Shown in pieces: positions 25,298-36,345 of a DNA stretch of 64,000 nucleotides; the stretch's first letter is position 1, and each line of letters opens with the position of its first letter. A model generated the notes under the pieces. The model made no database searches, was not told the origin of the DNA, and saw only the letters and a program-made list of their open reading frames with translations. The stretch comes from Rhinopomastus cyanomelas. Lineage: Eukaryota; Chordata; Aves; Bucerotiformes; Rhinopomastidae. The stretch is taken from assembly GCA_013400115.1 (NCBI GenBank), contig VXBP01003540.1, forward strand, positions 6,665 through 70,664, in the 5' to 3' direction. The position numbers were made by a program, and so were the translations under genes.

Positions 25298-26433
25298 CTC
25301 AATCATTACAGAGACAGTACATACGTAATCTCAATACAGAGATGCCTTGGTTCAGAGAGCTCCTGTAAAGCAGAGCAGAGCAATTATGTCCATATCCAGA
25401 GACAAATTATGTTCACCTTCTAATTTGATTTTGATGTTATGTCTTGCAGTTACCTCCTTTGGCTCTGAGTCATTGTTTGTAGTGGAAATACTGACACATG
25501 TAATTACTCATCACAGCATACAGAAAGCAGTGCAAAACTTTCCACTCTTCCTCTCTCACTGGGACTCTCTCTGCTTTGTTCATTGTCTTTTGGCAGCATA
25601 AAAACGTTAGACTGCACGTAACCACAGAGTGTTTGCAGGCACCTGGGAAACGCAGACGAGAACTGCTTCTAATGGCTGTGGTGAGTTTTAGCCAGTCTGA
25701 ACCTCGTACATGTGGACCATCTGACAGGATGAAAGGCTGATGAACACCAAGGCCTACCAGGGGTATTATTCTGATGTCCGTAGAGGTTTTGTGTAATTTA
25801 TTGTACCTTCTCTGTGCAGTCCCTCTCTGACTTCCAAGCAGTTAATGCAAACTGGTCCTGGAGATAACTCTAGGACTCTCATTGGTGCTGTATATGTATT
25901 TTTTGCTCTGCAACCTGAACACTTGGAAGAATGGATAATTATTAATAGTACTTTCCTGCAAAACATGTAGGGGAAGAGAAATGGATTCCACTCAGAAAGT
26001 CCAGGAATTGCCTTTAAAAATGCTCCTGTTACAAGCAATGGTGATTCCCAAGACTCTGTTGCTGTGACTCCACAGAGAACGTGATAATCTGTATTGAGTC
26101 TTATATTAGTAAAGTTCTGTTAAAACGAGGAAAATGCTGACTTTTTTAATATATAAATACTGACTCTTATTATATATAATAACATTTTAAATTCTATTCA
26201 TGTCCCTGATAGCTAGGAGCAACACTTGAGGCTACATTCGTAAAAGTGGTTCTTACTCATTGCCAAGGACACTCTTGCAGTGCAGCACACTTGTTTGCTG
26301 AGTAAACTGAGATTGGGAAGGTATTCAGATGCTGAAAATCCTGCTTCTCTACCTAGTGTAGGGGTGTTGCGGGCTGCTGTGCTGCCTGGCAATTCTCCTT
26401 CTGCACATCTGCATGACGGCCTGCTACCCATTA

Positions 26434-27132
26434 TAGGTTGGGGACTGACCTGTTAGAGAGCAGTGTAGGAGAAAAAGACCTGGGGGTCCTGGTGTGGGAT
26501 GACCATGAGCCAGCAGTGTGCTCTTGTGGCCTAGAGGGCCAGTGGCACCCTGGGGTGTATCGGAATGGGGGTGGTTAGCAGATCTAGAGAGGTTCTCCTC
26601 CCCATTTACTCTGCCCTGGTGAAACGACATCTGGAGTATTGTGTCCAGTTTTGGGTCCTACAGTTCCAGAAGGACATGGAACTGCTGGAGGTTCCAGCAT
26701 AGAGCAACAAAGATGAAGGAATTGGAACACCTCCCTTATGAGGAAAGGCTGAGGGAGCTGGGTGTCTTTATATTGGAGGAGACTGAGGGGTGACCTCGTT
26801 AATGTCCATAAATATGTGAAGAGTGGGTGTCAGGAAGATGGAACCAGGCTCTGCTCACCAGTATTTAGAGATAGGACAAGGGACAATGGTTGTAAGCTGT
26901 GAAGTAGTAGGTTCCACATCAGTATCAGAAGGAACTTCTTCCCAGTGAGGGTGACGGAGCACTGGAACAGGCTGCCCAAGGAGGTTGTGGAGTCTCCTTC
27001 TCTGGAGATGTTTAAAACTCATCTGGATGTGTTCCTGTGTGACCTGGTCTAGGTGATCCCTGCTGTGTCAGGGGGATTGGACTGGATGATCTGTCAAGGT
27101 TCTTTCCAATCCCTGATGTTTTGTGATTCATG
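26434..27132 (+). mobile_element. CR1 copy with complete 3' end
   Basis: 5'-truncated CR1 starting near the 'LGVLVDDKMTMSQQCALV' region, running through 'LEYCVQFW', the C-terminal domain and the 'FLCDLV'-type end to the 3' untranslated region. The tail is reduced to one or two degenerate units around 27117-27130. Frameshifts break the frame in several places, for example near 26500 and 26690. It meets another CR1 tail to tail at 27132. Confidence 0.94.
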
Positions 27133-27437
27133 TAATCATTAATGTTGGTGAAGACCTCTAAGATCATCAAGTAGAACTGTCAAACCAGCACTATCAATAT
27201 CACTAAATTATGCACCACATTTCCACGTTTTTTGATTACCACCAGGGATGGTGACTCCATCATTTCCCTCGGCAACCTATTCCAATCTTTAACCACTCTT
27301 TCAGCAAAGAATTTTTTTCTTAATACCCAATCTAAGCTTCACCTGGTGCAACATAAGATCATTTCCTTTTATCCTGTTGCTAGGTACTTGAGAGAAGAGG
27401 CCAACATGCAACGCACTACCACCTCCTTTCAGTAGCC
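27133..27437 (-). mobile_element. Older CR1 3' end, minus strand
   Basis: Starts with 'AATCATTAATGTTGG', a decayed CR1 3' end read backwards, and continues into the C-terminal domain ('GATTACCACCAGGGATGGTG' region and onward). It belongs to a more diverged group than its neighbour at 26434. Truncated near 27437. Confidence 0.88.
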
Positions 27438-29900
27438 TGCATGCCACTCATCACTATGGCCAACAATTGTGCAAAGGCATATGAGTTTATAGAATTTCTC
27501 ATTTTGACAGGAGATGAGAAAAATACTTATGAAAAGGTATATATATGAGGTCAACTTGATTGGAGGTGTGCAGGAGAGTGTTCAGGCCTCGAGCTTCAAG
27601 GCACTTGGCCATCTCTGCACTAATAGCTGTGCCTCATGCCATTCTCTGCAGCCAGGTCATGTGGCAGAGCAATACTTAGATTATGCTGCTAATTTCTCTC
27701 ATTCTCTGGAATCAGTTATTTGACTGAAGACTGGGTGACATCAAACTCAAAGACTTTTGAAAGTCTGCCTTCATTATTATCTCATGTACCAGAACAGGGG
27801 AAGTCTGCACAGGATTGTGCAGACACTTCACTCGGTGACATTCAGAATCAGAAGAAGAAATGGTTCCAGTAATGAGCGACGTGACGGTCTGCATGTAAAT
27901 GTTAATAGTGAGGGTACACAGAAAAAGCTGTTGTGCATAAATAAATGGTCACCTGCAGTCCAGTTTGTGTCTGAGGATGAAGTCATTGAGAAAACATTGG
28001 AGAGAGAGAAAATATACATGGACAAATCTTATGGGATCCTCAAAAAAAAAAAAGAGGGGAGAGTAACGTCTTCAAAGGACATGATGAAAGATGATGGCAA
28101 GGGAAGGAAGAGAGGTGAGAGAACAGAACAAATGATATGGAGAAGCACTGGACAGACCATACTGCAGGCATCTGAGGGAATGAAGGAGGATGGAGCTGGA
28201 TTCTAAGCCAGGAGAGGAACTATCAGAGGCACTGGTCATACTCAGCTCGGTGGAAAGCCACTGCAGGGCATCGGGCTAGAGAGAGGAGCATCAAGATTAC
28301 TGTTATAAACTGTACTCTCATAAGTTTAGTGATCAAAGGGGAAAACAGAAAGAGGACCGATAGCTTAAGGGAGGAGTCAGAGCTTAATGGAGGAAGGGAA
28401 CTGTAGTATGTTTGCTGTGTAACCAGAGAAGACTGAGAAATCAGACTAATATGTCAATGGTGAGTCTAAGGGAGTTCAGATGGGAGAAATCTTGGATCTT
28501 GTCTATACAGAGAATGAAATGTCAGGGAGAGGATTAAAAGACCTGAGGATCAGTACAAATCCAGATTTGTGCCACTGGAAATGCTGGCCCAGCTCCAACA
28601 GCATAGATTTGTTTTGCTCTGAAGATGACAAAACTGAATTTGGAGGAAAGGACTGGGATTTCTACAGAAAGGTTTGATGCTCAAGCAGGTGCCAGAAACA
28701 CATTTGTTGAGTTTGATGGATAACTTCTAACAGGAAACGCTAGGGATAAGTTTGAGAATAGAGGCTTAAGAAGCATGAAGAGCATCAAGCATGGTATTGA
28801 CATAAAGAGGGGAAAAAGGGCAGAGTAAAGAGAGAAGCTGGCTCTGCCATTATGAGGAAGCAAATAACTGATGTTGAAGGGATGACCAAAAGGAGAAGTT
28901 TTGCCACAGTGAAATTAGAGAAGCAGCAGCACTGCATGAGAGCCAACTCAAATGAATAGCTTTCAGTTGGAACACTGAGTCTTGATGAAGATCTAGGGAA
29001 ACACACAGGGAAGGGGAATTAGATGGGAGAGCAGAAAATGCTGAGGATTAATATGAAAAGCTGAAAGACAGAAAGAGAGAGAGGAGGGGGAAGCTGATCC
29101 CCAGCAAATGGGCTGTTAGTGCAGACTTCCTTTTGGAAAGATTTCTTTAATTATCAAAGCTTGTAGCAAGCATCTTTTTTTTTTTATCCTCTAGGAACTC
29201 TAGGAACTTTGCCCTAGAAGTCTTGCTTAACACCATAATTGTATAATTTTGTGCTTGGTTAGCTTTATAGGCCTCAGAGCAGGATCATGAACATCCCTTC
29301 CACACAACCTTGTATTTCTCTTGCTCTTAATTTAATGCTTATGAAGAGCCCATAAATTTGTATTGATTCTATTTTCCTCCTTGCAGGCTTCAAGCACATT
29401 AGTGTATGGAACAGATGGGAGTCTTTAACTCATTAGAGGGAGCCAGTTTAAAACTGACCCCATTAATCTGTTCTATTTTTACCTTGGAGACAAGTTTTTT
29501 TGTAGTGGGTGTAGTTACATGCATCTGCTGCTGTGCATGTACCTAGACGGCAAGTTCTGAAGTCACTGAGGTGGAACAGAAGGCAACAGGAACATTGCAG
29601 GCTGGAAGAAGTGGCCTTTCGGCAAGCTACCCAGCAGAAAGCATACCTAGAGTGAATTTGTAACTGCACTGCAGTTAGTTAAGGAAAATGAGACTACACA
29701 AGCAGAGTATGGTGTGGTATGACCAGTTCATGTGTGGAAAAAAATAAACTCAGCTGATTCTTACACCACCTCTTCTAATTTCAATCACTGTGGGACCATT
29801 AGAGTAGTCTTGTATTTTCTACTTTAGTGCTTCTCTAAGTAAAAGCATCTGAGGAGGACTGATCTGGCTCAGTAAAGCCAAAGAAAAATGTATGCTTCTG
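27438..29900. other. Unique sequence with a purine-rich 1.1-kb part
   Basis: From about 27980 to 29100 the plus strand is strongly purine-rich (many GAGA, GGAAG and GAAAA runs). An open frame of 149 codons at 27757-28206 has no recognisable domain; its charged C-terminal half merely reflects the purine bias. An A run is at about 28040-28051 and a T run at about 29172-29183. No gene recognised. Confidence 0.5.
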
Positions 29901-30304
29901 TGACCTCCCTGATGAGGACAGGCTGAGGGGCTGGGTCTCTTGAGCTTGGAGAAGAGGAGACTGAGGGGTGACCTCATTAATGTCCATAAATATGTGAAGG
30001 GTGGGTGTCAGGAGGATGGAGCCAGGCTCTGCTCAGTGTCATCTAGTGATAAGATGAGGGGCAATGGTTGTAAGCTGGAACATAGAAGGTTCCACATCAA
30101 TATGAGAAGGAACTTCTTCCCAGTGAGGGTGACAGAGCACTGGAACAGGCTGCCCAGGGTGGTTGTGGAGTCTCCTTCATGGGAGACGTTTAAGATCTGC
30201 CTGGATGTGTTCCTGTGTGACTTGGTCTAGGTGATGCTGCTGTGTCAGGGGGATTGGACTAGAAGATCTTTTGAGGTCCCTTCCAATCCCTAATGATTCT
30301 ATGA
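29901..30304 (+). mobile_element. CR1 3' end, plus strand, well preserved
   Basis: 5'-truncated CR1 beginning in the 'RLRELGLFSLEKRRLRGDL' region. One frame is open for 96 codons (29940-30230) and ends in 'FLCDLV', then continues through the intact 3' untranslated region to a short tail at 30295-30304. It is one of the least decayed copies in the window. Confidence 0.95.
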
Positions 30305-33300
30305 ACTAGGAGGATTTTCCTAGTGGGAATATTCTCCACTTGCTCTGTGGAGTGGGACCTTCTCTACTTCAATAATCAGCCATGGGCAGGTCAGACTTGG
30401 GTGGAACCAATTACTCTGTAGTATGGAGACTGCTTTTGTTACCAATTTGCAGTAACCTGAACCTGCCAGTGTGTGAGGCACATTTTGAACTGGTGGGCTG
30501 CCAGAAGGAAGGTGTGGGAATGCTTCAGAGAGGGGCCTTGGCTGGACCTGGGTTTGGATTCTGCACCCGTCTGCAGGACTGAGTTAGTCCTGAGCTGGGT
30601 TTTGTGAATCAGGGCCTTTATGGTGCAGAACCAAAGCATGCATGCAGTTGTGACAGCTACACCGTTCAGCAGCTTCTATCTACCCAGCAGAGGTTTCTGG
30701 GCTTGTATTTCTGGAAGCTGGTTACCAAATTCCTCCTGTTGTTGTTCTGAGGCAGAGCTCCTGGCTGCATTTGGGTCTGAGCAGCCTGACCTGATCATGT
30801 AGGACAGAATCAGCAACTCAGTTTAAAGCCTTAGGTGAGACTTTAACCTCCATAACCAAATGAAAGTCAGTCAAATACATGATAGAGCAAACAAGTTCAG
30901 GAGGAAAGAAAAGGAAGTGAGGCTTTCAGCTGAGTAAGGACTGTAGAAGTTGACCTACCCATTTAAAATATCAAAATGCAGGGCAAAACCCACAATAACT
31001 TCACCTGAGAGAGGAATTAAGCTTTTTGTTTTCCCCCCTGTGCTTAATTCTTTCTGAAAGATTGAATTCTCTGTGAGGTGATTTCAAACTTGTTCGTACA
31101 GACAGGTTACCTATTTAAAATATTAAGTAAGATAAGGTTTATGATCCAACAGATATAATTTTAAATGTTCATAATGTATGCCATTTTTTAAATACCTTCC
31201 TAAAAATCTCTTACAAATAATAAATCCCAGACTTTCCTCCAGGTAGCCTTTGAAGCCTGACATCAGAGGGTGAATGTGTGTGTGTGTGTGATGATGCACA
31301 ATGTTCTGTCATGTCAGCATTCCCTTTCAGCAATGAGTCTGCTATGACTTTGGATGCCTATAGCCCGGCTTAGTCTGCATAATTCAGTGATGTCATGACA
31401 ATTACACTATCTTAACTAATGAGAAATTTTAATTCATTTTTTGTTTTAGAAAAGGCTGTCTGATTATAGCATTGGCTGTTCACTTGATTTAAAGATTAAA
31501 TGGAGACCTAGATTCTTACACACTAAGATCCAAGAAACTGATGAATTGCTGCTGTCAGCTGCATGCAAATCCTGTCTAGAAGCAGAGCTTTTGCCTTCGG
31601 TTCCTAGGCAGAGTGAAGGTAATGAGCTGTACACGAGGTCCTCTTGTGCAACCAAAATAGAAGGGGAGGAAAAAACTTCGGAATAGCAGACGTTCAGAAT
31701 CTTGAGACTGCTCGAATGACCCAAAAGCAAACAAAAGCCAGATTCTGTTAGCAAATGAGAATTTGTGATCAACGGGAGGATTTTGTGATGGTAGCAAGTT
31801 AAGGGTGGCATTTGCGAAAGGCGGTGGGGCTTTGATTCGATTTGACAAAGGTTTCCTGCAGCAACTGAAGCTACATTGAAAGAGGCACAAAAGCAAAGGA
31901 GACATTGCTGCAATTGATTTAATTTGGTTAGAAATTTTGCCATTTCTAAGTCTATTTTCTCTGTGACTGTGTCTTCTCAGAGGTCCTTGACCTCTGAGAC
32001 CTTGATTGCTTTGCAGAATGAGGCCAGCACATCTTTCTCATTTGGGCATGTTTGAGACATGCTGCAGAGGAAGCAGGACCAGAACAGCAACTGGCTTTTC
32101 TTTCTCCAGGACTGCTTTAGAGAACAAAATTTCTCCACAGATTTACTATCACTCTTTGCTTTCCTGATGCAGAGCCCAACAACTATTAGCTGGCAATGGC
32201 CAGCACCTCTTAAGAAGAAACTTGTGAAAAGGTAAATGTCAAACTGTTCAAAAGCAAGTAAAACTCCGAAGCATACGAATAAAATCTAAGATGCTGTTTA
32301 TCATAAAGAATCTCAAAAAGGAGATTGTGGGAAGGACAGAAGATTGCCAGGTCTACTATAAAGGCAGATCAAAGAAGACCTCAGAGGTTGGACAGCTACA
32401 GAAAAAAACATTCCTGTGTGAGAGAAGAAGGAAGGTTCTATTTGTTTCAGTTTATGAAACAGAAGTTGTGTTGATGTTGATCCCGGCCAGTTTTGACTTT
32501 CCAAAATGAGTCCAAACACTTATTTGATACCTTTAAGGAAAGATTGTTAAAGATAACGGAAGGCCAGATTTGGAGAAGAAGAATTGTTTCTGCATCCAGA
32601 GTCCAAACTTGGACTTCAATAGCAATGGAGAAACTCTGGAGAAATTGTAGGTTTTTTTAGTAAGCTTGCTATTTATCTAGTTGATGGTTATCCAGTTAGC
32701 AAGGAAGGACTATGGAGATAGAGTCAAATTCTCTTTTCAGATGCTGTCCCTTTGTGGTAGGGTTTTGGACAGTGTGTCCGAAACTGTCTGTGTGAATTGG
32801 GAAATGGTTTATTGCTGGCTGCATGCTGTCCACAGTCCAGGGATAAATAACTCTGTCGTTGAGGCTGTTTGTAACCTGTCACAAGCAGCAGATTAGGCTT
32901 GCTTGTTTGTTAATGCTATGTGAATCTAGCTTCTGGAGCCACCCTCCTAAAACATACACAATCTGCCTTCGGGCCGGGTTGCCCTTACAAATGATACAGC
33001 ACAGCTAGAGTCTTAATGGTTTTTGCTTCCTTCTTCTGTAACTTGTATGCATCACATCTTACTCCTGTTGTCGAGTTTGGCTATTCTAGCTATTGAATTA
33101 AAACTTTATAGAGCTGTACTAGCACTCTCTCAAAAAAAGAAAGCCAAAACAAAGCAGCAAACCCAATTCCTCATCTTTGCTAATGCCTCTCAAGCTGAGG
33201 GCCAATTTAAATCAGCCTTGAGCCTTTCTGCTTCAACATTAGTCATTAACTCAGGAAAGCTCTGTGTATTAGCACTTTTTTTGCTGTTCAGCAGCTAATG

Positions 33301-35584
33301 TTTTGGTGGTAATAGAATACACAGCTCTAGTAATTTCCTATCCCAGAACTAAGCCCCATGTAATAGAAATAATTGCATAGCCTTTGCAATTTGCTATCCT
33401 TTATTAAAGACATTAGAATCCTGTGTGCTGATGCACATTTGTTAACCCGTAAGGCTTGTAAGTCAAACCCGGGCTGCTCAAGAGTCCTGTGTATCATTAA
33501 TGGTGCAGAGAAGGCAGACACAATTTCATCAGAGAAAGGAGACGGCATCTAGCTCTCCTCCAGAGTAGTCTGGAGGGACTCTAGTGAATAGGAAAATTTC
33601 CATCCTGTGTGTCTGATTTTGACTAAGTAGAAAGATTAAGGAAGAGCACAGTGATAATTGCATGTAGGCATCTCTATATATAATGATTTTGGTGGAGTTC
33701 TCCCAGGGTGTGCCAAAGGCAGAAAGACTCATGTAGCAAAAACCCACTTTTAATGTGATTGAAAATGCAGAATGAAGTGCTCAGCAGGTACCCTGCATCC
33801 TTGTTTTGCTTTGAATTTGAGTGTGTTTCTTGCCTGAGGCACTGGGAAGTGGCAACTTGTGATTCAAGCAGAATTTTTTGTGACTGCAAACTGGTACTAC
33901 TGATTTGGAGCTTCTTGTTTGCTGCTGCTTCACTTTTGTCCAGAGAGACACATGGCACTGGGCTGGGCAGAGCAGGTGTCTTACCCTGGGATCGTGGTGA
34001 ATGGAGAGCGGAAGCTGAAACTTGAGGGTTCAGTGAAGTAAAGGTTTTGCCTGCAATCGGTTGTTTGCTGAAATGGAGAGAGTTTTTCACTCATTAATAA
34101 TCATAGGAACCAGTGCACTGGAAATGGAGGACTACCTTGGAAGCACGTGAAACTGGACCTTAAATGGACCACTGATGCTGAGAGGTGCATGCATGGACTG
34201 AGTGGACTCCATGTTTCCAAAGGGAAAGGAACTTCTGGAACTCTCTTCGCTTTGAAGGAGTGGAGACAGCAGCTCAGCCTTGTTGTATAAAAACATGCAG
34301 TTAATGTTTGTATGTCTTTGTTTTGTGGATTGCATTTGGTGTGAATTCAATGTGTCTTCTTGTTCCCCAAACGGAGCTAGTTTTTGTTTTTTATTGCAAC
34401 TTTCGTACATGGTTTTGTATTAGTTTTGCTTTGACCCCTTAGCACATTAACTAAATGAATTGCTTAATCTCATTTTGGAATGGATCAGCTGATCCACTGA
34501 TGACAATCTTAGGCCAAGATATCATCTGACACCTGAAGGTTATCTGGCTATACCACATCTACAAAGCAGCTGAAGTCAGTCTGCTTAGTGGTGACCTTGG
34601 CAGCATAGCCCTTTTTAAACTCACCAGGCAGTTCTTGGGGAACTTGGCCCATACTCTTATTTGGCACCCCCCTCCAAGAGAGGCTGACCCAAGTCTACAG
34701 ATGTCCCACTGACATCCACGTTCCAGTGCATCCCTCTGCTTCTTATTACTGTCTCATTTCCCTTAATAGTTAATAAAAGGCAAAAATAAGGGGAAAGAGC
34801 CTTCACCTTGTAAGTTTTTTTAGTCTCTGAAGTGAATTCATGACTACTTTTGTTTCAGTTACAACAGACACCTGTAGGGTAACCTTGTCACAGAGACAAT
34901 CTTTCCAGCCAGCAAAGTGCTTACTTCGAAAGAGGTTGTCTGTGTCCATTACTTTCAAACTGTGCAGGATTTCAGCCAGGAACCTACTATAAGACAATTT
35001 ATACTAAGGAGCATGTGAAGATGCAGCAGCAAAGGCCATACTTTCTGTGAAAGTAGTAAAGCCTGGCCATCTAAAATACATTTGATGGCTAGGGGAAAGT
35101 CCAAACAAAGAGCTTCTTGTCCTCGTGTGTTTTATAAACCAGAGTCAGGATTCCCAATGGGATCTGAAGTATGCAGAGCCTTTGTTTCCATACTGTGGGC
35201 ATGACTGTAGCTTTTTGAAGGAGGAACTGAGAGTGTGACTGCCATATGTTGTTTTCATGTGGTCTTCTTCAAGGGGAAGAGAGTGAGCTCTGCCTAAATA
35301 CCCAGGCAGCTACTGCACATTCATATTAATTCAGAGTCAAGAGTAATTGTGTCATTTCTCTTATTAATGCTTGCTTACATTAAATATCTTCTTGCTCACC
35401 AAATGTTCCATGATGTCACGTGGCTCAAATGTTGAGTACAAAGAATTGTGGAAGGAAAGAATCATGAGAGGAAAAGAGAGAGAACAGTTTCAGATAAAAA
35501 CTCTGGGAAAAACATACTTTAAAGAAAGGCTGCAACAGTCTTTCTGGTATACTGGTGCTACTAAGCAATGCATTAGAATAGTCG
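30305..35584. other. Long unique non-coding stretch, no gene seen
   Basis: About 5.3 kb with no CR1. Open frames reach 159 codons (31464-31943 minus) and 138 codons (33674-34090 minus) but carry no domain I recognise. A TG run of eight units lies at 31275-31290. Sequence near 31310-31450 is rich in TTAAT and TGTCA motifs. A 16-bp palindrome at 34481-34496 is within chance expectation. Confidence 0.5.
31275..31290. repeat. TG dinucleotide microsatellite
   Basis: Eight uninterrupted TG units. Confidence 0.95.
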
Positions 35585-36345
35585 AATCATAGAATGGTTT
35601 AGGTTGGATATCATCTAGTTCCAATCCCTCTGCTGAAGGCAGGGACATCTTTCACTAGACCAGGTTGCCCAGAGCCCTGTCCAACCTGGCCTTGAACACT
35701 TCCAGGGAAGGGGCCTTCACAGCTTGTCTGGGCAACCTGTCCCAGTGCCTCGCCACCCTCATAATGAGGGATTTCTTCCTAAGATCCAATCTAAATCTAT
35801 ACTCTTCATGTTTGAAGTAATTCCTGCTTGTCTAGATGCTCTAGCAAAAAGACCAACTGCAGCTTTCCTGTAGTCCCCCTTCAGCTGTTGGAAGGCTTCT
35901 CTAAGGTCCCCCTGAAGCCTTCTCTTCTCCAGACTGAACAGCCCCAACTCCCTTAGCCTGTCCTCACAGACGATGTGCTCCAGCCCTTTGATCATCCTTG
36001 TGGCCCTCCTCTGGGCTCACTCCAACAGTTCTGTTTCCTTTTTATATTGAGGGCTCCAGAACTGGACACAGGACTCCAGCTGATGATGCACAAAAACAGA
36101 GTAGAAAGGGAGAATCACCTCTCTTGACCTGCTGGTGACACTGTTTTTTGCTACAGCCTGGGATGTGGTTGGTCTTCTGGGCTGCACTCACACACTGCTG
36201 GTTCATGTTTAGCCTCTCATCTACCAACACCCCATTTGTGCTACACCAATCCAGATGCAGGATCCTGTGCTGGGACTTGGTTTTTTCCCCTTTTTAAAAA
36301 TAGGATTTATATTTATCCCTTTTCTAGTTGGCAGGCATGAGGCAT
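35585..36345 (-). mobile_element. CR1 copy with internal deletion, minus strand
   Basis: From its 3' tail at 35585 it reads back through the C-terminal domain and 'LEYCVQFW'-type region to the 'SQQCVSAAQKTN' region (36042-36230) and on to the 'TKCRILHLD' block near 36260. It then jumps at about 36285 to 'CCTTTTTAAAAATAGG', which corresponds to the earlier 'NIIPIFKKG' block of ORF2. The RT core between them is missing, so about 600 bases are deleted. It is an older subfamily with closed frames. Confidence 0.87.

Larger units (their letters stand above)
23431..26433. other. Unique non-coding sequence with small repeats
   Basis: No gene recognised. It contains two copies of a 20-base direct repeat (23435-23454 and 24645-24664), a 14-bp tandem duplication at 25030-25063, and a TA dinucleotide run at 25277-25297. 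Confidence 0.55.

Noticed and set aside
27757..28206. 149-codon open frame with charged C-terminus
   Set aside because: Its composition follows the purine bias of the region; no domain or exon structure was seen.
31464..31943. 159-codon minus-strand open frame
   Set aside because: No recognisable domain, and a second frame is open over the same stretch. Likely chance.
34481..34496. 16-bp perfect palindrome
   Set aside because: About one is expected by chance in 64 kb; no repeat or element context.
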